This document shows positions 47,101 through 58,457 of a stretch of 64,000 bases of DNA, piece after piece; position 1 is the first letter of the stretch, and each line of letters begins with the position of its first letter. Source of the DNA: Rotaria sordida (lineage: Eukaryota > Rotifera > Eurotatoria > Philodinida > Philodinidae); NCBI GenBank assembly GCA_905250125.1, contig CAJNOL010000705.1, positions 45,769 through 109,768 on the forward strand, written 5' to 3'. The notes beneath the pieces were generated by a model that was given only the letters and a program-made list of their open reading frames with translations, was not told where the DNA came from and searched no databases. Position numbers and translations under genes: made by a program.

Positions 47101-48341
47101 AGGCTCATCAATGTGTGAGGGAAGGCCGCCAGCCACTGGTGAACGACTTTGCGGCTAAGTAAATGGAGATCTGGCATAGGGTGGCTTGGATTCGGCATGA
47201 AGATGGGGTTAAAATTACAGAATTTAATTAGTGAGCTCGATACAGACCAGCCAATGGTTTGGAAGTCTTTAACAATGAGCGGATCACGACTTTCTAGATA
47301 GGCTTTAACGTACTTGTAACTGCCCACACCGACACCATCTCCAAAGGGGAAGAAGCCTGCAGTGCTTGATTTTCCTAGACTTTCCGAGAAATCGTGCTGG
47401 ATCGCACGAAAAAGTGCGAGTGGATTCTCGCCACACGGAGCAAAAAGGATAAATGTGCATATTTGCAGCCAGTACGACTTGAGCTTCCACAACCAACCAC
47501 GATCTTCTATAGGTGTGATGGTCGACCGCCAAAAGGATTTGATCGTGTGGGCTCGAACAGACGCAGGAGGCCATCGAGGATATTTCTCTACGGTGTTCGT
47601 CATCGTGCGGTGAAAGATGAGACAGTACACGACATACGCCGCATAGAAGCCCAAGATGATGAGACTCATGGCAACACCCACCAATCCCCTAAAGACTCGA
47701 TAGAGTTTGCGTAAGTTTTCTGGGAGAGAATCACCGAATCGAATGGTTCTCGTGGATAATATCTCGTAGTCAACAGCTGAAACGATCTTCTTCATCTTCA
47801 AGTTCTGAGGGTTTCTCCAGTTAATAGGCTCACGAGCGGTGAATCGATGAAAGTAGGTTCGAGTAGCCAGAAAGTAGATTAATAAACCAACGGGTGAGAG
47901 GAAATAAGTAGTGACGAGGATTCCTGTAAACACAATTCTCTCCTCAGTCCAACTGTTATAGCATGGAATGCTACCGCCCATGGGCGGCTTCACATTATAG
48001 GCACACGTAAATTGAGTGTGGAAATTCTTCACCAACCAGAGCCCCAACAACAATTCGGTCACACGAAAATTACTCATGGTACCCACAGAGACGAAGGCAT
48101 CTCGGTATAGACTCAACAAATTGTAGAAGTTGAAGAAATTTGAGCTCGATATGTTCATCACTCGCTGGAAAACCAATTGACAGAATGTGACCAGACAGTT
48201 CAACACGAACACGATGGCGAGCACTATGACAAAGTAGTGAGTGAAGCAATGTCTTGGCCTGATAATGAGTGCCAACCAGCCCAAGATGACAAAATTACTC
48301 AATAGGAATGTATCGTCGGTCCTCAACGAAAGCCACGTCAT
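44148..48341 (-). CDS. Membrane-anchored cytochrome P450 (CYP74-like)-lipoxygenase fusion
   Basis: A single 1397-aa intron-free frame. Residues 1-310 contain about five or six hydrophobic segments (near 12-30, 36-60, 95-105, 136-160, 218-243, 290-303). Residues about 330-715 form a P450: ECAR (596-599) fits the K-helix ExxR, FNPKRS follows, then TWNGAE (667-672) and RYCPGHD with the heme-ligand Cys688. The WNGxE-to-Cys spacing resembles CYP74 enzymes (allene oxide synthase, hydroperoxide lyase), which rearrange fatty-acid hydroperoxides without O2. Residues about 780-1397 are lipoxygenase: HPILKLAHY, WTYAKYMWRSSALAM, the iron-binding HLLTTH (1019-1024), EAHPLRVFLKPF, a second site IHEHVGH (1269-1275), and a C-terminus CSVSL resembling the NSVSI end whose carboxylate binds iron. 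Inferred role: the lipoxygenase makes a hydroperoxide and the P450 converts it. Base composition is much less AT-rich than neighbouring genes, consistent with transfer. Substrate and product are unknown. Confidence 0.85.
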   Translation of the reverse strand: MTWLSLRTDDTFLLSNFVILGWLALIIRPRHCFTHYFVIVLAIVFVLNCLVTFCQLVFQRVMNISSSNFFNFYNLLSLYRDAFVSVGTMSNFRVTELLLGLWLVKNFHTQFTCAYNVKPPMGGSIPCYNSWTEERIVFTGILVTTYFLSPVGLLIYFLATRTYFHRFTAREPINWRNPQNLKMKKIVSAVDYEILSTRTIRFGDSLPENLRKLYRVFRGLVGVAMSLIILGFYAAYVVYCLIFHRTMTNTVEKYPRWPPASVRAHTIKSFWRSTITPIEDRGWLWKLKSYWLQICTFILFAPCGENPLALFRAIQHDFSESLGKSSTAGFFPFGDGVGVGSYKYVKAYLESRDPLIVKDFQTIGWSVSSSLIKFCNFNPIFMPNPSHPMPDLHLLSRKVVHQWLAAFPHTLMSLNDSWSKKSTATYRDLFRLVPRHPNSEPSDEIVYLAVGETLFFLATGGSLTRDERDAYLDCVKNPFTFLPDWFNFLVAGNYKENMGYASYGKFQAAFARHAHGPALQAAFEVAAGYMPKSEVLRLITSVFCLGAAPAPAKLTASIVHRLWSDQLEEAQAGQDGNRQEKMVDLFYENPRNFIKECARLKPVLPMVSLLSNANIARDVKTHTGADLPDNTRIHCSLLDANHDPSEFMSPAEFNPKRSAIEMGKIITWNGAESEIEGKSEESRPPRYCPGHDLSLHVMEFVASRFAPIVISRYRHSQNQVQTNSAKVMLPNYTIKPKFEMEIPRPVGEDIHLDDDEAQVVIVVRELNSCKNLDAKTSRHYLSSLDGYTRFIMKLSKLALESWNAKPPRAIDIGEPTNLPTQDLHLTRVDGARYVATWDEDDQSGWHFHQKLVNKILNSNLWPFEDQELQFNSLDDMIAWRWKHFSSMPTPNNPRWYGDSDELMSRFAFFGLACHHTRKLDFGVESMELHTATLTHPILKLAHYVNDMTALSLFTVRAPFDRYGAAAYFDDERRLIGIYLSHRNELVMPLSNSCSLDNDWTYAKYMWRSSALAMVTVRDHLLTTHFIEANTLTNVSRQFLPEAHPLRVFLKPFTYRTVTINYSAATSLVSQGGLCHRIWGFEFDEFLKLCDYVIAHYRFRIMPDWIADNMKLEQNRQLQTGSTNQRCKNIHAKEDRDSYAVRKKCPKCGYNLIDSVELHNYSNKPSETNELSDENQSEWVKHYPIAEDLPAFWKIVRDYVRRFFEIEYGKEESTEDEKKGKITSERAFMVEPCERRFISELCKPLGLNGIPSRTHLIDVITQLICACTGIHEHVGHVADYLFDPSFIGTKLRRDLPSLLPSVQNYSLMLVLTVLTAMRMPGLMDDWSHLIPRVATDSQEGKPLSAMTEEHVKSHLDNYYLFKQQLSERIEKIDERHRMPDTFPFQSFNPSFMECSVSL

Positions 48342-50294
48342 TGTGCTATCTATAAGTGAAATGAAAAAGGTGATAGATATGTTATGTTTAAGTTAAAGCT
48401 AAACTACTATCCATTTCAGAATACAATGCACCCAATTGTATAGAATAGCTTTCCAATGGAAGCATCTAGAGACCTACGGTTTTCAAGAATAGAAAGAGGA
48501 TGGATAACTTTATGAGCCATTCAATGCGATTTGACGAAGTTAGTCGATCTTGAATTTTTGTACGGTATTTATAACAGTTATAACATGTATTTTTTTCATA
48601 AAACCGCAAGAATCGACTAGCTTGGTCAAATCGCGTTGACCAAAGACGAAAATTTCAGGAATGATAGATCCAAATGCCCTGATGAAGCCTCACTATATGA
48701 CAGATTTTGGAAATCCAGTATTCTTGATTGAGGAGCTGCAAAATTCGAAAATTTGGAGAATTGGTCGTAAAGATGTTTTCGTCATTCGATCCAAGAATCA
48801 GCTACAGATCTGCAAGTTCCATTATTGGACACAGAACAGCTTGACAATTCTAAAGCACTAATAGAAAGTTCAAAGTCCATTTTGCCCTCATAGAGATATT
48901 TGAGCCCAAAGGAAGTCAAAAAATGGCATTTTTCTATAGTGAGCTCTCAAAAAATAGAACACTAGGAAAAGATGATTGCTACAAAAAATCATCGCATCAA
49001 CGGGTAGTGTCTATAATAAACTTTTCAGAATTCTATCATTTGAAACAGAGGAGGCAGCTAAGGCCCAGTTTGGCTGAGAGATCCCACCTTGCTTCTCTAT
49101 TCGGACCTTTTACAAGATTTTCAAGTTTTTTGAACCTACCGCTATGCTTACAGGTCCAAGTGCTACCAGTGCTGGAAGAATCATTGCATTTTACAGAAAT
49201 TCGATGTAAATGCGGTACTTTTTCGAAAGAATTATCCCATTACAAAAATGCTCGTGCGAAATTTGGACCCTCCATCTTTGTGGTACCTGAATAATGATCA
49301 TATTACATCTGAACAGCCTCATAAATGACTTTCATAGATTCGATTTTTCACACTAAATCTGACACAAGTATTTTTGAAATTCAAAGGAACGAAAAACAAC
49401 TGGCAATTTTCCAGTTATCGTTAATTGACTTTTTTCATAACAAGTAAGTCATCGACAAAAGCCTAAATTATTGCCGTAAAAACTAATTTCAGAAAAAAAC
49501 ATAAATATTCTTGATCCACTCGTCCCTCTCTGCCTAACCATATACATAAATATGATTAGCTGCTTTAATTTTGCTTCTCCGGTGTCTTATATATATAAAT
49601 AAATATAAATGTCAAAACCCCTATACCATCCAATCCCCCTATCTAAAAAAAGGGACTTTTATACATTTAAATATGAGTGAATAATTATGAGGCTCCCTTC
49701 CCCTAGCTACACATTCCTATTTGAACTCGAGATCTTCATTCCTCTAGATTCAAATTGACTAAAAGGAAGTTAACTGCCATGGTAGAAAAATAATACTATA
49801 CTTTGCTATTACCACTACTTGAGGATAGAAAAATCCCTTCTATACTTATTACTAAAAAGATTTCCTAAAGAGATTAGAGTTTCGCAGATACATACATTTG
49901 CTAGTTGGATTCGTAGAGAATCTTGTCTGTCCAGGACAATAATGTCACTATAATGTGTCGACGTTATTGTGTGCTTCAAACTAAAATATAATGTTGCTTA
50001 TCTATACGTTGAAAAATATGTATTGCTTCGCGCATTCAACCATATCGCGAAAAAATGATAAGAGTAATTTGAATACATACCTTGATTTTTTTTCGGTGCA
50101 AATTTTACCATTTTTTTGCTTATTCTCTCATTAGTCCTTCGTACAGCTCTACGATACTAATACAGAAAAAAATGTGCATCATCATATGCGTAAAATCATC
50201 ATGAGCATATCGTCAAAACATACGTTGTTTTTTTGATTGAAAATTGTACCTTCAATTTATTGCATGTTTTTAGTCTTCCTTATGTGTATTTATT

Positions 50295-50949
50295 AATGCG
50301 GTGCGAAGCACAGCATTTATGTAGTCCTTCGCGAGTTTTTTTCTTACTTACTTGACGTACGCATCAAAAATAGTCATTTTGTGTCGCGCTGATCTCAAGA
50401 ACGAAAAATCAGAAAAAGTCCGTTGAAACGTGAAATGAAAGAATCGAGAACAAATCGTAGAAATTCGTTTTCCATACTTCATTAAGATAAGCGGTTGGAT
50501 TAGAAATAATTTAGGAAAAAGAGGAATTTGAAAAATTTTATACTCGAGATAATTAAAATGACGATAGCAAGAAAAGTTAGCCGCAAGTCTTTTCGAGCTA
50601 TTGAAGTAATTCATTACAGCTGTAAGTCAGCTGATAATAAAGTGATCGCAAGGATAATTAAACGATCAATCGAAATTGTCGTTCATAAAAGTATTCATAG
50701 GCTTTCATAGAGTTCTCGTGGTAATGAATTTTATTATGATGGTTTTCAATTTTCTCGCGATTAATATCAGCTGACTCATGAAAAAATAATTCTTTGAATT
50801 CGAATGATATACAGTGAAGTATCTATGTTCTGTAGTGTGTGACATTCCAACGAGAAATGACGATTACTATTAACTCGACAATCAGATTTTCGCTTCTACG
50901 AAATGTGGTTTTTTCGAAAATTCTAGAGTTTCATGCTTCGCACCGCATT
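50295..50949. repeat. Perfect 16-bp inverted repeat bounding 655 bp
   Basis: aatgcggtgcgaagca at 50295-50310 and its exact complement tgcttcgcaccgcatt at 50934-50949. Several tcgcga/ttcgcg-type motifs occur nearby. It may mark the ends of a small DNA element, but no target duplication is visible. Confidence 0.4.
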
Positions 50950-52166
50950 TCGTATTCGAGTCAAAGCTCGAATACCATCTAGTGTTTTTTGTATATCTTT
51001 ATTCAACAATTAAAATTAAATTAAAAATATTGATTTCAATTTATTATCATCTATAAGTATTAATGATTTCAATACAATAATGACGTGTCATTTCGACAAT
51101 CAAAGTTGTTTTCTTCGGACCTTGTACAGGAGTGTATAGATTTTTCTTTTTAAATTTCTTTTTCTCTTCTTTTTGATATTAATCATATGATAGTCGAACG
51201 GCAAGGCGGTGAAAGTGATCGGAGATATGTACCAGAGATGAGGTCGGTTCGAGCTTTTAAATTGTGAATGGAACCAGAACCGAAAGAAATTTGCGTAGCG
51301 CTAAACCGAATCGAACCGAACCGAAAAAAAATTTTTATTTTATTAAACACAAATTAACGTTTTGAGGACGAAATTCTTTTTAGTCGAAAATTGATTCTCT
51401 TATCATTTTTCTAAAATTCTATTTAGCTCAAAATGATTACATAAAAGTCGTATGATAATCAAAGCAATAAATTTTCTCTTCTTTTAAAAAGAATGTTAGT
51501 TTGGGGTGTGGGTATGGATGTAAGTATTGATTAAAAGAAGACAAACGTCGACATACCCACATCCACCATCAAGAATTTCATGACGCCTCTATTGATAAAA
51601 AAAATTGTTCTAGGGGACCTAAGGAACAGTAGTTAAAGTACAAGTATCGAGATTGAATTCACGGTTAATTTTTCTTTTTTTTAAAGCACATTTCTAAGTC
51701 TGTAACTTTCTTACTAGACGAGCTAGCCGGATCCATCAATAGTCATTTTGTCGAGCGTCTTTTACTGCATCTTTTCTTCATAGAAACACATTTTCAACCA
51801 CGCATTTTGCTAAAGAAAAACTTATTATACAAATCAAGTCAATACTTCTGGTCTACCCTTTAACCAGATAAGGAAATAACTGGCTGTTGGCATAACGAAT
51901 AATGCATTATGAATGGTCATGTAAAACATAGACTACATTTAATCATCGAACATACGTGTTCGAACATGTTCTGACTCTAGTTATGTTATTAATTAACTAT
52001 ATTCAGATGTAGAGATTGTCAGTAAGACATACATACCATCGAAAAACAACAAGAAAAGCAACAAAAGCAGCATAACAATGACAACCTATATCAGTTGCAG
52101 CAATCTGTACATGTCGAATTTTTATATCGCTAACTCAATCAAAACTAGACTAACCGTTCGATTTTA

Positions 52167-52440
52167 ATACGTCGGTATGATGGAAAAAGGCAGAAAAGAA
52201 AAATATCGAAAGGGAAAAATGTCGAAAATAAAAATATCGAAAATAAAAATAATACAAATGTAGATAGATAGAAATGCCGAAAACGAGAGTATATTGAAGT
52301 ACAAATCTCCCTCACCCTCATCTTCAATCTTATATGTTCATCTTCATCTCATATTCTTGTTTTCGACATTTTTATTTTCGATATTTTTCCCTTTCGACAT
52401 TTTTCTTTTCTGTCTTTTTCCATCCATTCAATACGTCTGT
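52167..52440. mobile_element. Hairpin MITE-like inverted repeat
   Basis: The left arm (52167-52250: aatacgtcggtatgatgg, aaaaaggcagaaaagaaaa, then repeated atatcgaaa/atgtcgaaa blocks) is matched by the complement of the right arm (about 52360-52440). The arms carry internal tandem tcgaaaataaaaa units. The loop is about 110 bp. Confidence 0.6.
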
Positions 52441-53964
52441 TACCCAATTATTACTTTTGATAAATAAACATACGTCTTCATCTGGACATCCTACACTTTT
52501 CTCAAAACAAACAAACACACTTAATTTTCTTCTTTGCCTTTTTAGATGAACGTTCACCTGCCAATTACTAACATGATATAAACGCAATATTTCCGTACAA
52601 CGAATTTAACATGAGTGCATCAACGACTTATAACTCTTCCATCTTAATTTCAATCGAAACGCGTAGAATCAATTTTTCCAAATCAAAAAACGTGTCCCAT
52701 ACGGCCATCAACTATGAAGCATGAGTCGAAATTCTATGTTACTAAAAACCATCAAGAAAACAATATACAATATGGAAACTATTCAAAAACCTTCTCTGTA
52801 AGTTATATGTTTACTGCTTCTTCTCACTCATTTTTCTTGTTTATACTCAAAAACTATCTGAGGATTGATCCTTGAGAAAGCTCGAAACTATAGTCGCAGT
52901 ATTTCTTAAACATAATATAACACACCTATACCCACGTATTTCGAACATGTAGTGTTCTTCAGTCTTTACGAGCACAAATGCTAACAGATTCCAATTCAAC
53001 TCCGTAAAGAGCCACAACTCGTCACTAGAATGACTTTGGATCTTCTCTATTCGAACTCGAAGTTGAATGAAAACTGTGCCTTCAGTGAAATTTGGACATG
53101 GTTCCAGATCCGACAAAAACTAAAAGTTTGACTCGGAGTCAAGAAGGACATGCAACTCTCTAACAGTTACTTGTTTGATTTCGTATTTATGGATAGATAT
53201 CTGTCGTCAACACATATGAAGGCCATCGTATGTAGAGATGAAAGTCGAGTGGCTGAACCGCCGCCGCCACCGATTTTTTGGAAAAAATCTCGGCCGCCGT
53301 TGCACAAAAACCATACTCTGGTTTTGCATATTTTAGACATTCAAGATTAGTTTTCGTGAATGTTCTGACCAAAAAAAGCGAGAAAATCTGCTTTTTATCG
53401 GCTTTTTGTGATTTAGAAAGATTTTAATGTACTTTTATATAAGTATTGTGTGGTATACTAGTCCGCAGTATGGCATGTGTGTCAAAGAGTTCTAGCGTTG
53501 CATTTACCATTTGCTGAGTCGAGAAGTCGGAGAGACTATTCAAAATTTTGAGTTTCTAAATAAAAACTCGAGAAAACACATTTTACGGTAGGCGTGATTA
53601 AAATCGGTCAAAAATTGGATAATCTGATTTTAGACTAACGTCATATTCCTTTTCCTTTTAAACTGGCCTCTCTAGTTTTATACTAGTCACATCTCTATTA
53701 GCATTTTCTACCTTTTTTCATTTCAAAATCTCTCGAAAACAAGAAAACAAAAGGTCATGAAAAATCTTGAGCCGTCGCCATCCTTGGTAGAACCAAATAT
53801 TGTGTTTTAAAAGCCACCACCGTCGAAGAACTCACAGTATCGAATCAGCCGCCACCGCTCAACTCATCGACTTATGCCTCTAATCATATGGGTTAGGAAA
53901 AAAACTCTTATTCAATTAAATTTTTTCTCTAACTAATTTAAATTTATTGATGCCAAAAAAATTT

Positions 53965-55094
<1,130 letters not shown>

Positions 55095-55309
55095 TTTAAT
55101 ATTTTTTTTTCTCTCAATAAAGGGCATCTATTCTTCAAGTGCTTTTACATTTTATAGGTTTCAATAAAAACTTATTTTCCATCTGTTTTTGCTCTCATTC
55201 TATATGATTTTATAATAATATTGATCTTTTCTTATCTAATTTAATCAAATAACGATAAATATTTACTTTCTCATATTAAAATGACGAAAATTTTAAACGT
55301 TGTGTTTGA

Positions 55310-55630
55310 GAAATCCCAGGTCGACGGTTACGGACTTTGTATACGACTGTAAACGACCGTATACGACCTCGATACGATCGTTTACGGTCGTATTTTACCA
55401 TAATACATGGCTCAGTATTACGATCGTATATCGTCGTGACCGTATACGCTGCAATACGATCGTCTACGAAAAAATACGAAGTAAAACGATCACCGTATAC
55501 GGACTGCGTATACGAAAATGGTGAACGGCCATATATTTCTCCGTATATCGCCGTATTACTCCGTATACGATATGGAGATTTACGATCGTAATACTGAGCC
55601 ATGTACTTGGTTGTATTGGGTGTGAGTACA
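55310..55630. repeat. Cluster of TACGATCGTA/CGTATACG motifs with inverted ends
   Basis: About 300 bp packed with cgtatacg, acgatcgt and related palindromes. An inverted pair, tacatggctcagtattacga (from 55404) and its complement (ending 55606), encloses the core. The G+C content stands out from the surroundings. Open frames here on both strands (RIRY-, DRIR-rich) are produced by the repeat and are not genes. Confidence 0.65.
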
Positions 55631-55947
55631 GAGAGGAATGACACCCATACTCACACCCACACCTTGTCGATATGCCACCAGTATTCTCTAATACTTTGAT
55701 GATCTAATGGTTTTCACTCAATATATTAATCGATGAAAAACTATGACTTTTCGATCTGGTTTCATCCCTGCTAAAATCGAATCATATCAATCGATAGAGA
55801 AGAAACTACTCCACGATATCCTATATTCCTTGTACGTAATTATATACCTTTGACAACGACAAAAATCTATTATAATGAATGAATTTACGTCAACCAATTA
55901 GTCAAATGAAAGAGATGTTCGGACTCGCTTGACAATTTTGATCTATA

Positions 55948-58240
55948 CTACTGTTAGCATGGTATCAACAAAGAAAAATAACTTCTTTGCATACATTACA
56001 TTGACAATTTTTTTCTTTATAATTTTTTATATGTTGTATAATACGTTTATAACGAAAACAACTACAATTAATACAGTTAACTGTATGACAATTAAGTGCA
56101 TGTAACAAACCTTCAATACAACGTTGCATTGATTGTTATTGTTATAATTGTGTACTTGCTATAGATTTATGATTACTATTTAATAAATTTTGTTCATGAT
56201 AACTCTTGACGATACCGAATGTTCTATTTTATGTTCATATTTTAGTTGCATATTATAAAATTTTTCACATAGATCAAAATCTTCACATACTGTACAATCA
56301 TAAGAAATATGACATTGCTATTGGCATCTAATACAATTATATGTAAATTTCTCTGTTGTTGATGTATATAATTCATATAATAAAGTCATGGTTGAAAATT
56401 TTGCACGACCTAATGAAGAAAATTCATAATTATTATCATAAGCAAAATTTAGAAATGCATTTCGCATATCCATTAAATCACATTGAATTAGAGCATCAGT
56501 ATTATTGACTGCTAGATAGGATATTATTTGATTATGACGATGAATAGCAAAGAATGCCTAAAAAAATATATAGATGCAAGTTGTAAGTATTAAAATTTGT
56601 GGAAAAGAGAGAGCAATTAAAGTCAGTTTAATCCTTTTTTGGGAGGAGGGAGAGGGGAAGGGAAGAAAATAGTTATAGTTAGTTAACATATATAGGAAGC
56701 TGAAGAATTCTTCTATCTGGACGATCTTCTGCTCAGAGCTACAGTTAGTATGAAGTAAGAGATTGAGCTAACATATTTACCGCTAGGCACTGTCTCATAA
56801 ATCGAGGTATGGATGATCTTCATCTTCTCTTCCAAATTCGTATGACAAGCTTACCTACGAAGTTTGTTGTTTGTTGCCACTTCATTAGTAGTAATAGAAA
56901 TCTTTGATTACTTTCAAATTAAATTTTGAATGAACAAAATCCACCTTTAACAATTTATTTGTTTTTTTTTTATAATTTACCTCTTTGTATTTTTCCATAG
57001 TTGAAAATATTATAGATAATAAATCAGTACAATTTGACGTTTGATTTGCTGTTTTCTTCAAATTTTTCTTTTCATATGTATTTGCAGATTTACACTTACC
57101 AGAAATCTAAATTAAAATGAAAAGCAAATATTCATATTGTAGATAAAATTAAGATTCAAATAGTAATTATTAAAATTCGACTAGAGAGATAGATTCATCC
57201 GATAGAATAAAACATTCATATTGCTAAATGATTTTAATCTATACGCTTGTTTTTACAATCAAAAATGTGATTGTTGGTTGAACTCAATTTTCATTCTATT
57301 CTACTCATATGATGATATAAATTTATCTTTAGTTAAATTTTAATTTTGGCTACTAAATTTCTACTAATTTCTGCTGAATCTTCTGGCTCAATAGAATCAT
57401 CTAAGTCTTCATCTTCCATAGCTTGTGCTGCTTCAACCTCTTGTTTTCTTCGATCTTCTTGGTCGAGTTCTAAAATATAATCAAATAAAATTCGATTTTT
57501 ATTATCAATAATAAAACATACTTTCAATATGTGCTTCAATAATAATCAACCAAAAATTACCATCGAAATATGGAATGTCAAGAACTACTTGTACTTAATT
57601 ATCCAAACAATCTTTCATAATATCCTAAAATAATAACATTTGAATAAGACATGAATAAACATATTCATGAAAGATTTCTCGATATTTTTTGAATCATAAA
57701 CGTTTTTGGAAGATAAATAAAAGTCGAAAATAGCTTATTTGACAAGCTTTAATTTTTTGTGAACTCTCATTTTGTGCATTTTTCATTTGAAAGTCCATCT
57801 TAGACATCATCGTCAAGTTGAGTCATTTTTTTTCTAAATTCTTACTTTTTATGCAAAGAAATCGAATGACAAAAGTTCAATATCATGAAAAACAGTTATC
57901 TATTTATCGTGATACTTTCTTATGTAATAATTAATTCAAAAAATAGACACTGCAATTTCACATTCTGTTTGAAACACAACACAAAATGAAGCTTCTTCGA
58001 GCATTCTACGATGTCTTCTGACAGCTTCATTCAAGAAGAAACGCTTTTTTTAAACTCGATGAATATTCAATTAACAAAGATTTCATATATATATATTTTT
58101 TTACCTTATAATCAATAGCAATACGTTCTACAATTGCCCTATCAAGCATTTTTTTACACCAATCGTGTAGACGCTTTGGCTTTGATAAACGTTGTTCAAG
58201 TACATGACAATGAAATATAGGGTGCAGTGTGGATGTTGTC
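55948..58240 (-). pseudogene. CBP/p300-like acetyltransferase fragment, decayed (HAT end, ZZ, TAZ2)
   Basis: Pieces in correct order match the CBP/p300 co-activator: FHCHVLEQRLSKPKRL and KKMLDRAIVERI (58105 to about 58223), IPYFDGNFW (57522-57624), an acidic EQ-rich segment (to 57469), SIIFSTMEKYKE (56981-57106), CDLMDMRNAFLNFAYDNNYEF then SSLGRAKFST (from 56557), a ZZ zinc-finger piece CTVCEDFDLC, and a TAZ2-type piece QRCIEGLLHALNCHTVNC ending NVCKEVIF. Exon borders still have GT/AG. Disruptions: stops after CLDN, after NCIRCQ and after EVIFLC, plus a frame change between ZZ and TAZ2. The 5' two-thirds of a normal CBP (TAZ1, KIX, bromodomain) is not visible in the window. A degraded duplicate of a host gene; an intact copy is expected elsewhere. 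Confidence 0.75.
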
Positions 58241-58457
58241 TCTTCTTATTCATGCCCACAGCTCATTTAAAAATAAGACCGACATGGTTTGCAAGAGAAT
58301 GAGATTTAGCTAATACTGGTACCAATAGTCTTTGATCAATTTTTATTTTACTTTTATTATAGGATCTTTTGTTATAAATTATGTGTTCAATTGTAAAAAA
58401 TACAAAAAAAAACAGTTCTTTAAATCGAAAAAGAAAGAATTTTAGTTAAATTATCTT

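Larger units (their letters stand above)
48342..53964. other. Repeat-rich intergenic region
   Basis: No gene supported. Contains a 16-bp perfect inverted pair aatgcggtgcgaagca / complement (50295-50310 and 50934-50949), a patch of gaaccgaa/ttcggtt motifs (51240-51330), a GT-rich/CA-rich inverted pair (51503-51567), a hairpin-forming inverted repeat (52167-52440) and two Gly/Pro-codon-like gccgccacc patches (53258-53300 and 53810-53870). The frames at 48661-48861 and 48923-49294 (+) lack recognisable domains. Confidence 0.45.

Noticed and set aside
45516-47714. Several plus- and minus-strand frames of 60-110 aa within the P450-lipoxygenase gene
   Set aside because: Shadows in other frames of a GC-richer gene.
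48661-49294. Two plus-strand frames (66 and 123 aa)
   Set aside because: No recognisable domain; could be an unlabelled repeat but no second copy was found in the window.
55276-55644. Overlapping frames on both strands (122, 74 and 84 aa) rich in Arg, Tyr and Ile
   Set aside because: They come from the CGTATACG/ACGATCGT motif cluster, which lacks stop codons in several frames.
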